This document shows positions 1 through 7,798 of a DNA stretch of 11,537 nt, in pieces. Within the stretch, counting starts at the first letter, position 1. Every line of letters begins with the position of its first letter. The translations under genes and the position numbers were made by a program. The stretch comes from Chitinophagaceae bacterium (lineage in GTDB: Bacteria > Bacteroidota > Bacteroidia > Chitinophagales > Chitinophagaceae): contig JALOMZ010000020.1 in NCBI GenBank assembly GCA_025455205.1, forward strand, positions 1-11,537. Direction: 5' to 3'. The notes under the pieces were generated by a model. It did not search any database. It worked only from the letters and a program-made list of their open reading frames with translations, and was not told where the DNA came from.

Positions 1-13
1 ACAATAATAAACT

Positions 14-44
14 TTTCTTTTTTTTATTTGTTCTAATATATTTC
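14..44 (+). promoter_or_regulatory. Candidate Bacteroidota-type promoter for the aspA operon
   Basis: TTTC at 14-17 and TATATTTC at 37-44 are separated by 19 bases. This fits the Bacteroidota primary sigma consensus (TTTG, 19-21 bases, TAnnTTTG) with one mismatch in each box. It would place the transcript start roughly 10 bases before the aspA start codon. The stretch is very AT-rich, so a chance match is possible, and a second TTTATTTG at 23-30 could be another -7 box whose partner lies outside the window. Confidence 0.35.
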
Positions 45-62
45 ATTTCAAACCTACCCTCC

Positions 63-1475
63 ATGAAGAACCACACGCGCAAGGAACACGATTTTCTGGG
101 CGAACGGGAAATCAGCAATGACCTTTACTACGGCGTACAAACCCTGCGGGCCAAAGAGAATTTCGACATTACGGGTATCCCACTCTCTTCGGAGCCCGCC
201 TTTATCAAAGCCTTCGCATTCGTGAAAAAAGGGGCCGCACTTGCCAACCTGGAATGTGGTGTGTTAAGCCAGGAAGTGACCGATGCCATTTGCTACGCCT
301 GCGACCGGCTGATTGCCGGAGAATTCACCGACCAGTTTGTGAGCGACCTGATTCAGGGCGGCGCCGGCACTTCCTGCAACATGAACGTGAATGAAGTGAT
401 TGCCAACATTGGCCTGGAAAAAATGGGCCACGCCAAAGGCGATTACCAGCACCTGCACCCCAACAACCATGTCAACTGCAGCCAGAGCACCAACGATGCC
501 TACCCCACCGCTTTCCGCCTGGCACTGTATATGAAAATTGAGGCCTTCACAAAGGCAATGGAAGTGTTGCAGCAGAGCTTTTACAGAAAAGGCCAGGAGT
601 TTGCCGGTGTACTCAAAATGGGTCGCACCCAGTTGCAGGACGCTGTACCCATGACCCTGGGCCAGGAGTTCAACGCCTTTGCCACCACCATTGGCGAAGA
701 TGTGCAGCGCATGAAAGAAGTGCAGCAACTGATCACAGAGATCAATATGGGTGCTACTGCCATAGGCACCGGCGTGAATGCCCCCGAAGGCTATGCACAA
801 AAATCTGTGGCCCATATCCGCCAGCTGAGCGGCATACCGGTGGTGCTGGCAGCCGACCTGATTGAAGCCACCTACGACACCGGCGCCTATGTGCAACTCA
901 GCGGCACGCTGAAGCGCTGTGCGGTAAAACTCAGCAAGATCTGCAACGACCTGCGCCTGCTGAGCAGCGGGCCCCGCTGCGGCATCAACGAAATCAACCT
1001 GCCGCCGATGCAGCCCGGCTCTTCCATCATGCCCGGCAAGGTGAATCCGGTGATTCCGGAAGCCATGAACCAAACCTGCTTCTATGTGATTGGCGCAGAC
1101 CTTACCGTAACCATGGCGGCCGAAGCTGGCCAACTGCAGTTGAACGTGATGGAACCCGTGATAGGATTTGCCCTCTTCACTTCCCTGCAGTACCTTACTA
1201 AGGCATGCTACATGCTTCAGGAAAAATGCGTGGACGGTATCACGGCCAATGCCGAGCATGCCCGGGAACTGGTGATGCAGAGCATTGGCATTGTTACCCA
1301 GCTCAACCCCATCATCGGTTATGAGGAAAGCGCCAGCATTGCCCGCGAAGCGCTGCAAAGCGGAAAGAGCGTGCACCAGCTGGCCGTGGTGGAGCGCAAA
1401 CTCATTACCCAGGAAAAATGGGATGAGATCTACTCCCTCGATAACCTGATCCATCCAAAATTCATCAACCAATAG
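63..1475 (+). CDS. aspA: Aspartate ammonia-lyase (aspartase)
   Basis: Cytoplasmic enzyme that reversibly deaminates L-aspartate to fumarate and ammonia. The 470 residues match the usual aspartase length (E. coli AspA is 478). Conserved blocks of the aspartase/fumarase superfamily appear in order: GAGTSCNMNVNEVIAN at about 100-115, HPNNHVNCSQSTNDAYPT at about 132-149, GRTQLQDAVP at about 187-196, and the signature loop GSSIMPGKVNP at 319-329, which carries the probable catalytic base Ser320. The first two blocks read as aspartase rather than class II fumarase, which typically has GTQSNMN and HPNDDVN. The ATG at 63 is the only sensible start, because the alignable N-terminus (GEREISNDLYYGVQT) begins at about residue 13. 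It is first in a five-gene run, with 27 bases to the asparaginase gene that supplies its substrate. Confidence 0.96.
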   Translation: MKNHTRKEHDFLGEREISNDLYYGVQTLRAKENFDITGIPLSSEPAFIKAFAFVKKGAALANLECGVLSQEVTDAICYACDRLIAGEFTDQFVSDLIQGGAGTSCNMNVNEVIANIGLEKMGHAKGDYQHLHPNNHVNCSQSTNDAYPTAFRLALYMKIEAFTKAMEVLQQSFYRKGQEFAGVLKMGRTQLQDAVPMTLGQEFNAFATTIGEDVQRMKEVQQLITEINMGATAIGTGVNAPEGYAQKSVAHIRQLSGIPVVLAADLIEATYDTGAYVQLSGTLKRCAVKLSKICNDLRLLSSGPRCGINEINLPPMQPGSSIMPGKVNPVIPEAMNQTCFYVIGADLTVTMAAEAGQLQLNVMEPVIGFALFTSLQYLTKACYMLQEKCVDGITANAEHARELVMQSIGIVTQLNPIIGYEESASIAREALQSGKSVHQLAVVERKLITQEKWDEIYSLDNLIHPKFINQ

Positions 1476-1502
1476 TCCTCCACCCACTCCAAAAAAAGCA
1501 AT

Positions 1503-2552
1503 ATGAAAAAGATCATCGCTGTAATAAGCACGCTCCTGCTCTTTGCCTGCCTGCAGGCACAGCAGCTTCCCCGCATCATTATCCTCGCCACCGGCGGCAC
1601 CATTGCCGGCAAAGGCGCCAGTGCCGACAGGGCAGGCTACACCGCTGGCAAGATACCTATTGAAGACCTGATCGGCGCCATACCGCAGGTAAAGAAAGTG
1701 GCCAATATCAGTGGGGAACAGATATCCTCCATTGGCAGCCAGGACATGAGCATTGAGATCTGGAAAAAACTGGCTGTGCGGGCCAATGAAATATTCGACA
1801 GGAATGAAGCGGATGGTATCGTTATTACGCACGGTACCGATACGCAAGAAGAGACCGCCTATTTCCTGGACCTGCTCATTTCCTCAGACAAACCGGTGGT
1901 GCTCACCGGATCCATGCGTCCTGCCACCGCCATCAGTGCCGACGGGCCTAAGAACCTGTATGATGCCATTACAGTGGCCGCCAACCCCAAAAGCAAGGGC
2001 AAGGGCGTGATAGTGAGTTTCAACGAAGGCATATTCGATGGCCGAGATGTGATGAAAATGAGTACCACCAAAGTGAACGCTTTCTTCTCTCCCAATACCG
2101 GACCCATTGGCCAGGTGTACGATGGCAAGGTGGAATTTTACCAGGCCAGCATGCGGGAGGTGAACGTAAAAACGCCCTTCAGCGTGAGCCTTACCACCAA
2201 ATTGCCGCGCGTTGATATCGTATACATGTATGCTGATGCCTCCGGCGATATGATTGACATGCTGGTGGCCAAAAAAGTGGATGGCATTGTGATTGCGGGC
2301 GTTGGCAATGGCAATTTCAACAAAGCCTATATGGATGCCGTGAAGCGCGCGGTAGCCGCAGGCATTGTGGTGTGCCGGGCCAGCCGCACCCCTTCGGGCC
2401 GCGTGGTATTGGAAGATGAAATAAACGACGAGCAACTGGGCACCATTGTTTCCGACGACCTGACGCCCCAGAAGGCCAGGATCCTGCTGATGCTGGGCCT
2501 CACCAAGACTAAAGACCGCAAGCAGTTGCAGCAGTACTTCTTCAAGTTCTAA
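1503..2552 (+). CDS. ansB: Type II (exported) L-asparaginase
   Basis: Hydrolyses L-asparagine to aspartate and ammonia, probably outside the cytoplasm. The first 20 residues are an export signal (MKK, then a hydrophobic run, then LQAQ). Cys16 in LLFAC leaves open a lipoprotein instead of a soluble periplasmic enzyme. All core asparaginase motifs are present: TGGTIAG at 30-36 with the nucleophile Thr33, GSQDMS at 78-83, HGTDT at 110-114 with the second catalytic Thr112/Asp113, TGSMRP at 135-140, and a Lys near 163. The position matching E. coli Asn248 appears to be Asp245 (YMYADAS). The C-terminus (LTPQKARILLMLGLTKTKD) is typical of the family, and 349 residues is the normal precursor length. 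It sits between aspartase and the dicarboxylate transporter, which fits periplasmic production of aspartate for import. Confidence 0.95.
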   Translation: MKKIIAVISTLLLFACLQAQQLPRIIILATGGTIAGKGASADRAGYTAGKIPIEDLIGAIPQVKKVANISGEQISSIGSQDMSIEIWKKLAVRANEIFDRNEADGIVITHGTDTQEETAYFLDLLISSDKPVVLTGSMRPATAISADGPKNLYDAITVAANPKSKGKGVIVSFNEGIFDGRDVMKMSTTKVNAFFSPNTGPIGQVYDGKVEFYQASMREVNVKTPFSVSLTTKLPRVDIVYMYADASGDMIDMLVAKKVDGIVIAGVGNGNFNKAYMDAVKRAVAAGIVVCRASRTPSGRVVLEDEINDEQLGTIVSDDLTPQKARILLMLGLTKTKDRKQLQQYFFKF

Positions 2553-2570
2553 CCCAGCAATGCCTGCCCC

Positions 2571-3914
2571 ATGATCTGGTTACAGCTTGCCGTTCTACTC
2601 ATAATGATCATCATTGGTTCCAACCTGAAAGGGATTGGGCTGGGCCTGATGGGCGTTCTGGGCATGTTCATCTATGTGCAGTTTTTCAGGATGCGGCCGG
2701 TGGGTCCGCCCGGCGATATTATGCTGATCATCCTCAGCATCGTTACCGCTTCCGCTGCCTTGCAGGCCGCAGGAGGGCTGGACTACCTGGTATACCTGGC
2801 AGAGAAACTTATCCGGAAGAATCCGCGGCATATCACCCTGATTGCACCACTCACTGCTTTTACACTATGCCTCTTCTCCGGCACGTCGCATGTGGTTTAC
2901 TCCCTGCTGCCCGTAATCAGCGACCTGTCGGCCCGGAAAGGCATTCGGCCAGAACGACCCCTTAGCGCTACCGTTATTGCTTCCCACATGGCATTAACTG
3001 GCAGCCCCATGGCGGCCTGCACCGCCGCCCTGGCCACGGTGCTGGGCTATGCCGGTGCTCCGCTGGATATCATGCGGGTGAGCATTCCGGCCTGCCTGGT
3101 TGGCACTCTGGCCGCCTGCCTGGTGGTGTACAAAAAGGGCAAGGAACTGAAGGACGATCCGGTATACATTGAAAAAATGAAAGACCCGGCATTCCAGGCC
3201 TATATCCATGCGGAAGAGGAAAGCACAGAAAAGGAGATACCGCGGGAAGCAAAATTGTCGGTGGCCATATTTGGTTTGGCCATCGTGATGATTGTAATTG
3301 GGGGTTCCTTCCCTCACCTGGTGCCCAACATGATGGAAGGCAATGCCAATGCCATGGTGAATGCCGACGGCAGCCTCAAAATGGTAACCGTCATTTCAGT
3401 GGTCTCCCTGTCAGCAGCTGCGCTGATCATGTTGTTCACTGCTGCTAAACCCGATAAGATCGTCAAAAGCAGCCTCTTTCTTTCCATGGCTACTGCCCTG
3501 GTTTCGGTTTATGGCGTGGTGTGGATGAGTGCCACCTTCATGGCCGCCAACGAGCCGGCCATTCGCGCGGCACTGGGCTCGGTAACTGCATCACACCCCT
3601 GGGTGTTCACCCTGGCAGTTTTCCTGATGGGCATACTCATGTTCAGCCAGGGCGCCACCACCAAGGCTATGATGCCTCTGGGCATGACACTGGGGCTACC
3701 AGGAGCCTCCATCATTGCTATGTTCCCGGCCGTAAACAGCTTCTTTGTGTTGCCAGGTTACCCAACCATACTGGCGGCCGTATCCATGGACCGAACAGAA
3801 TCCACCCGGCTGGGCAAATATGTGATCAATCACAGCTTCATGCTTCCGGGCCTTGTGGCCACAGCCGTGGCCATAGCGGCCGGCTTCATGCTGGCCGGGG
3901 CATTTGGCCTTTGA
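2571..3914 (+). CDS. dcuB: Anaerobic C4-dicarboxylate transporter, DcuA/DcuB family
   Basis: Inner-membrane carrier that in this family exchanges aspartate, fumarate or malate for succinate. The 447 residues are hydrophobic throughout, with about ten or more membrane segments and no cleavable signal. Family landmarks are PPGDIMLIILSIVTASAALQAAGGLDYLV at about 47-75 (quoted in part), RKNPRHITLIAPL at about 82-94, the GTSHVVYSLLPVI stretch, GIRPERPLS, and GKYVINHSFMLPGL near the C-terminus. The GTSHVVY, VYGVVWM and INHSFMLPGL segments resemble E. coli DcuB most, while SQGATTKAMMPL is closer to DcuA, so the B assignment is tentative. Only 18 bases separate it from ansB. An ATG at 2560 is out of frame, so 2571 is the start. 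In context it probably imports the aspartate made by the asparaginase and exports fumarate or succinate. Confidence 0.92.
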   Translation: MIWLQLAVLLIMIIIGSNLKGIGLGLMGVLGMFIYVQFFRMRPVGPPGDIMLIILSIVTASAALQAAGGLDYLVYLAEKLIRKNPRHITLIAPLTAFTLCLFSGTSHVVYSLLPVISDLSARKGIRPERPLSATVIASHMALTGSPMAACTAALATVLGYAGAPLDIMRVSIPACLVGTLAACLVVYKKGKELKDDPVYIEKMKDPAFQAYIHAEEESTEKEIPREAKLSVAIFGLAIVMIVIGGSFPHLVPNMMEGNANAMVNADGSLKMVTVISVVSLSAAALIMLFTAAKPDKIVKSSLFLSMATALVSVYGVVWMSATFMAANEPAIRAALGSVTASHPWVFTLAVFLMGILMFSQGATTKAMMPLGMTLGLPGASIIAMFPAVNSFFVLPGYPTILAAVSMDRTESTRLGKYVINHSFMLPGLVATAVAIAAGFMLAGAFGL

Positions 3915-3949
3915 TGCGCTGAAAATGTAGACAAGTCAACACTATTCCT

Positions 3950-5125
3950 ATGAAACGAATCATAATATTTTTTCTTAGTGCCCTCAGCCTGTTTCAGGCC
4001 ATGGCGCAGGTGGAGAAGCAATCAGACACCACTGACTACAAATCCCTGATATCGGTTGACCGGGTGAAGCTCCTGTCTAATATGGATGTCATTGCCAACA
4101 TGCAATTCGCACTCAACAATTATTTCACGGATGGCAAATACGACCAGTCGAAGTTTGCCATGAACCAGTTCCGCTTTGAAATGAAGGGCAAGGTGCACGA
4201 TAAAGTGTATTACCGCTTCCGCAACCGGTATACCCGGTCACAGGATCCGCAATCGATGGACAATATCAGCCGCTCTGTTGACCTGGCCTTTATTCGGGTG
4301 GACGCCACCCCCAAATGGAACTTCACCTTCGGAAAAATGTGTGCCGACTGGGGCGGGTATGAATTCGACCTCAACCCCATTGATATTTATGAGTACAACG
4401 ACATTGTAGAATATGCCGACAACTTCCTTACCGGCGTACAAGCCCAGTTCATTGCTTCTCCCAAACACACATTCACTGCCCAGGTGCTCAATTCAAGAAC
4501 CAAAACATACGAGGAGCTGTATGACACCATTCCCGGGGTAGAGCCTTCCAAATTTGCCGCAGCCCTGGTACTCAACTGGCGCGGCAATTTTGCCAATGGC
4601 AAGTTCACCACACTCTGGTCTTACAGCAATTTCCTGGAAGCCAAAGGCAAAAACATGTTCTACCTGGCACTGGGCAATATGTATAACTTCAAAAAGGGCA
4701 GCATCACCTATGATTTCAAATGGAGCTTTGAAGAAATAGACCGCAAAGGCATCATTTCCGATATGGTGCCCGATAACCTCTATCCATACCAGGCAGAAGA
4801 TGCCCAATACGTGGAGCACTGGCTGCAGCTGCAGTATCGCTTTGCCCCCAAGTGGAACGCCGCCCTCATTGGCATGGTGAGCAATGCCTACTGGCGCGAT
4901 AACCCCGATAACAACCCCAACAAAGACAATCTCCTGCGCACCTCCTACGGCATCATACCCACCATTGAGTTTTATCCGTTCAAAGACCTGAATCTTCGTT
5001 TCTTTGCAACACACGTGGCCAGGATGTACCGGTACTCCGATTATGCCAAGCAAGGAGGCAACCTGGTGGATTATGGTACAGGTCGATTCATGCTCGGCTT
5101 TATTTCGCCGCTGCTGATATTGTGA
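3950..5125 (+). CDS. Outer-membrane porin, OprO/OprP-like beta-barrel
   Basis: A 391-residue protein with a clear signal peptide (MKRIIIFFLSALSLFQAMA, cleavage probably after Ala19). The rest alternates polar and aromatic residues, as in a transmembrane beta-barrel. Examples are FRFEMKGKVHDKVYYRFRNRYTR, FTFGKMCADWGGYEFDLNPID and the repeated aromatic-x-aromatic strands to the end. The early pattern of a barrel strand, then YRFRNRYT, then a GKM/GQ-type strand resembles the phosphate-selective porin O/P group (Porin_O_P) found widely in Bacteroidota. There is no TonB plug domain, so it should be a passive or facilitated channel. It lies 35 bases after the transporter and 16 bases before the DUF2490 gene. 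Its place in this operon suggests asparagine or dicarboxylates as substrates rather than phosphate; that is inference from context only. Confidence 0.75.
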   Translation: MKRIIIFFLSALSLFQAMAQVEKQSDTTDYKSLISVDRVKLLSNMDVIANMQFALNNYFTDGKYDQSKFAMNQFRFEMKGKVHDKVYYRFRNRYTRSQDPQSMDNISRSVDLAFIRVDATPKWNFTFGKMCADWGGYEFDLNPIDIYEYNDIVEYADNFLTGVQAQFIASPKHTFTAQVLNSRTKTYEELYDTIPGVEPSKFAAALVLNWRGNFANGKFTTLWSYSNFLEAKGKNMFYLALGNMYNFKKGSITYDFKWSFEEIDRKGIISDMVPDNLYPYQAEDAQYVEHWLQLQYRFAPKWNAALIGMVSNAYWRDNPDNNPNKDNLLRTSYGIIPTIEFYPFKDLNLRFFATHVARMYRYSDYAKQGGNLVDYGTGRFMLGFISPLLIL

Positions 5126-5128
5126 ACT

Positions 5129-5134
5129 AGAAGG
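5129..5134 (+). promoter_or_regulatory. Shine-Dalgarno-like site for the DUF2490 gene
   Basis: AGAAGG lies seven bases before the ATG at 5142. The other genes of this operon have no such sequence, as is normal in Bacteroidota. The site supports initiation at 5142, which means the ribosome must cross the hairpin at 5175-5202. Confidence 0.5.
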
Positions 5135-5141
5135 TTTAGTT

Positions 5142-5951
5142 ATGGACACACTTCATATAAAGAGATTTTTGGTGAAAAGCTGCCTGTTGACAGGCAGCTT
5201 TTTTTGTGCAGTCTTCCCCGCACATACACAAACTGCCCCGGTTGACAAACAGGTGAACCAGCAGGTGCAAACCTGGTTCAGCATCAACAGCACCATGCAC
5301 TTCAGCGACCGTTGGGGCCTGATTGCCGATTTTCATGTTCGCCGCAACAATTTCCTGAGCGACCCGAGTTTCTATTTCGTAAGAGCCGGAGCCAACTACT
5401 GGATCCGGGATAAATTCACGGTGGCCGGCGGTTATGCACACCTGTGGCTGGCCCCTAATAACCCGGGCTGGAAATCATACGTAAATGAACACCGCCTGTA
5501 CCAGCAGGCATTGCTGACCACGCAGGTAGACAGAACCGGGCTTTTGATCAGGTTCAGAAATGAGCAGCGATGGCAGCAATTGATGGCGAACGACAGACCC
5601 ACGGGCGAATGGCGCTTTACCAACCGGGTACGCTATCTCATCAGCTTCAGTTTCCCACTGTCGCGCAGCTCCAACAAATGGGCCCTGGTGGCTGCCGATG
5701 AGGTATTACTCAATTTTGGCAACGATGTGCTGTACAACACCTTCGACCAAAACCGCATCTTTATTGGCCTGCGCAATAAGATGAGTAAGAACTGGAGCTA
5801 CGATATAGGCTATATGAATGTTTACCAGCAGCGCATAGCCGGTTACCTGTACGACATGAACCATACCTTCCGCTGGTTCTTCTACTACAGTCCTGATTTC
5901 AGGAAAAGCAAGGCTCAACCCCGTCAGCTGATAGACAGCCGCGAAGAATAG
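5142..5951 (+). CDS. DUF2490 family protein, probable outer-membrane barrel
   Basis: A 269-residue protein of unknown function. A basic start (HIKRFLVKS) and a hydrophobic stretch ending in PAHTQ at about residue 30 form an export signal. The remainder has the DUF2490 layout: WFSINSTMHFSDRWGLIADFHVRR, an ExRxWQQ segment (NEQRWQQL), NRVRYLISFSFPLS, an AADEVLLNFG strand, FDQNRIFIGL and a late GYMNVYQQR strand. These short amphipathic strands suggest a small outer-membrane barrel. ATG 5142 is chosen because of the AGAAGG seven bases upstream. A GTG at 5172 would give a shorter but still workable signal peptide. The gene is last in the aspartate operon. Codons 12-21 form a perfect terminator-like hairpin, so its expression may be uncoupled from the genes before it. 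Confidence 0.8.
   Translation: MDTLHIKRFLVKSCLLTGSFFCAVFPAHTQTAPVDKQVNQQVQTWFSINSTMHFSDRWGLIADFHVRRNNFLSDPSFYFVRAGANYWIRDKFTVAGGYAHLWLAPNNPGWKSYVNEHRLYQQALLTTQVDRTGLLIRFRNEQRWQQLMANDRPTGEWRFTNRVRYLISFSFPLSRSSNKWALVAADEVLLNFGNDVLYNTFDQNRIFIGLRNKMSKNWSYDIGYMNVYQQRIAGYLYDMNHTFRWFFYYSPDFRKSKAQPRQLIDSREE
5175..5205 (+). terminator. Intrinsic-terminator-shaped hairpin inside the DUF2490 coding start
   Basis: AAAAGCTGCCTG (5175-5186) and CAGGCAGCTTTT (5191-5202) are exact reverse complements around a four-base loop TTGA, and the T run spans 5199-5205. The stem is 12 bp with no mismatch and a GC-rich middle, followed by T residues: the standard layout of a Rho-independent terminator. It lies 49 bases after the porin stop codon, as expected for the end of the porin transcript, yet within codons 12-21 of the next gene. 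It could end most operon transcripts or act as a translation-dependent attenuator. The shape is certain; its activity is inferred. Confidence 0.75.
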
Positions 5952-6031
5952 GCACGCCGGCCACTAAGAATTCCATGTCGTTTGGCTGATATCTGCAATT
6001 ATGCCCGGCACTCATACAGTTGCAGTTATAC

Positions 6032-6051
6032 GCGGATGAAAAAGTATCCGC
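6032..6051. other. Small stem-loop between convergent genes
   Basis: GCGGAT (6032-6037) pairs with ATCCGC (6046-6051) around an eight-base loop. It is the only stem seen in the 121 bases between the converging DUF2490 and SulP genes and might mark transcript ends. There is no T-tract on either side in either direction, so terminator activity is doubtful. The rest of this gap shows nothing recognisable. Confidence 0.25.
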
Positions 6052-6072
6052 AGCTACCTGAAGGAGATTGCA

Positions 6073-7731
6073 TTATGAATTCTGGACCACGTCATGGATG
6101 TCCAGCTTCCGGCTCACATGGCCCGTCAGCGCTTCCACGCCCTGCTGCCGAAGCAGGTCACGCACTTCCGCATGGGCTTCCACAATCCGCACCCTGATAT
6201 CCCGCTCTGCAAAATGCTCACACAACGCCATCAGCATATCAGAGCCGGAAACATCCACCATCGGTGATGCCGACAGATCAAGTACCACCAGGTGAATGCC
6301 TGGTGTACCGGCTACGATATTGCGCACCTGCTCGCTGATGTGCTGTTCATTGAAATAGAGGATGGAGGATTCAATACGCATGATCTTGATGCCGGGGAGT
6401 TCCACGTTATCGGCATGGCGCTTTATATCGGAGAATTTGTTGGTGCCGGGTATCTGGCCCAATACGGCTACATTGGGCACCGCCGTCCGCTTGATCAGTA
6501 TGGCCAGTGATGCAATAGCGGCAACCAGCACCCCTTTCAGGATGCCAAAGGTGAGCACTCCGGCCACGGCTATCATGGCCACCGCAAATTCGGGCTTGCT
6601 GAGTGCATACAGTTTTCTCAGCTCCTTTATTTTCATGAGGCCGCTGATGGCATCCAGCACCACCACGGCCAGTATCACTTCGGGCAGGTTTTGGAACAGG
6701 CCGGTGAAATACAGCAGGATGATGCCCAGTACCGCGGAGCATATGATGAGCGACATTGGGGTTTTAGCGCCTGCCTTGTCGTTAACGGTTGATTGCGATA
6801 ATCCGCCCGACACCGGATACCCGCTGGCAAAGCCGGTAGCCAGATTGGCCATGCCCAGCGACAACAGTTCCTGCCGGGCATCTACCGGGTATTTGTGCTT
6901 GCTGCCAAACGTACGCACCACCGATGAGGTTTCAATGAAGCCCATGAAAAACACCCCCAGCACCAATCCGAATATTTCATCCACCTCGCGAAAGCGCAAT
7001 CCGGGCCAGGCCAGTTCCGGCAGGCCGGCCGGAATATGCCCTGTAACATGCAAGCCCTGGCTGGCCAGCGATGTATTGCCCACAATGATGATGGAGCCGG
7101 CCACCACCAGCAGCGAAACCGGACGGCCCGGCAGGAAACGATTGCCTGCCACCAGCAGCGCCAGGGCTGCCAGGCCAAACAACAACACGGTAACATTGGT
7201 ATCAGGCAGGTGGAGGATGAGCCGGTAGACACGCTCAAAGAAATTGGCGCCGCCCCCTTCCACACCAAAGAGCTTGGGCAATTGCGTGGCGGCAATCACA
7301 CAGGCTGCCCCTGTTTTAAAGCCCATGAGCACATTATGTCCAATAAAATTTACCAGGCTGCTCAGTTTGAGCAAATACGCTGCCATACTAACCATGAACA
7401 CCCCCAGCGCAGTCAGCTGCGCCATGGCCACCCAACGGAAGGCATCGCCACCAGACATTGCCGCCAGGCTGGTGCCCACCATGAGCGATATGGCCGAGGT
7501 AGGCCCCACGGCCACCTGCCGGCCCTTGGTGAACAGCGCAAACAACAGCCCGCCTGCTATGCAGCAATAGATGCCATACTGACCGGGCAGCCCGGCCAGA
7601 GAGGCATAGGCCATTGATTCGGGTAACACAAACATGGCCAGGGTGATGCCCGCCACCACATCCCACTTCAGGGTAGACAAACGGTAGGCAGAACCCCAGT
7701 CGAGTATCGGAATAATGTTCTTAAGGCTCAT
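6073..7731 (-). CDS. SulP-family anion transporter with C-terminal STAS domain
   Basis: Inner-membrane transporter of the SulP (SLC26-like) family, which moves sulfate, bicarbonate or other inorganic anions. The 552 residues split into a membrane part (about 20-415) and a cytoplasmic STAS domain (about 447-545). Family motifs in the membrane part are AGITLAMFVLPESMAYASLAGLP near the N-terminus (partly quoted), a GPTSAISLMVG segment at about 76-86, and DARQELLSLGMANLATGF followed by SGYPVSGGLSQSTVNDKAG at about 303-321. The STAS core LVVLDLSASPMVDVSGSDML matches the conserved strand and helix around the DxSG loop. The Arg common in the SRSAVN motif is Gln here (SQSTVN). The substrate cannot be read from the sequence. 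It lies 67 bases downstream of ppk2 on the same strand and may or may not share its transcript. Confidence 0.92.
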   Translation of the reverse strand: MSLKNIIPILDWGSAYRLSTLKWDVVAGITLAMFVLPESMAYASLAGLPGQYGIYCCIAGGLLFALFTKGRQVAVGPTSAISLMVGTSLAAMSGGDAFRWVAMAQLTALGVFMVSMAAYLLKLSSLVNFIGHNVLMGFKTGAACVIAATQLPKLFGVEGGGANFFERVYRLILHLPDTNVTVLLFGLAALALLVAGNRFLPGRPVSLLVVAGSIIIVGNTSLASQGLHVTGHIPAGLPELAWPGLRFREVDEIFGLVLGVFFMGFIETSSVVRTFGSKHKYPVDARQELLSLGMANLATGFASGYPVSGGLSQSTVNDKAGAKTPMSLIICSAVLGIILLYFTGLFQNLPEVILAVVVLDAISGLMKIKELRKLYALSKPEFAVAMIAVAGVLTFGILKGVLVAAIASLAILIKRTAVPNVAVLGQIPGTNKFSDIKRHADNVELPGIKIMRIESSILYFNEQHISEQVRNIVAGTPGIHLVVLDLSASPMVDVSGSDMLMALCEHFAERDIRVRIVEAHAEVRDLLRQQGVEALTGHVSRKLDIHDVVQNS

Positions 7732-7740
7732 AACACATTC

Positions 7741-7770
7741 AAAAAAGGGTCCTGCAGGTGCTTTCTGCAG
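7741..7770 (-). terminator. Weak terminator-like stem between ppk2 and the SulP gene
   Basis: Read on the minus strand, two copies of the palindrome CTGCAG (7770-7765 and 7757-7752) can pair around a seven-base loop. Five bases later come six T residues (7746-7741). A GGGT further upstream could also pair with the ACCC just before the T run, extending the stem. It could lower read-through from ppk2 into the transporter gene, but the six-base core and the offset T-tract make it a weak candidate. Confidence 0.3.
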
Positions 7771-7798
7771 TTCTTGTGCCTAACCCCTCAACGCACCC

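Noticed and set aside
1548..1559. Perfect 12-base palindrome TGCCTGCAGGCA in the asparaginase signal-peptide codons
   Set aside because: A loopless palindrome of this length is expected a few times by chance in a window this long, and nothing around it suggests a site.
264..1847. 527-codon open frame on the minus strand across aspA and the start of ansB
   Set aside because: It is antisense to two well-conserved enzymes, has no recognisable motif, and its His/Gly/Ala-rich composition is what the complementary strand of biased codons gives.
6362..7228. 288-codon plus-strand open frame inside the SulP gene
   Set aside because: It is low-complexity (Ser/Thr/Pro/Met-rich) antisense of a clear transporter gene.
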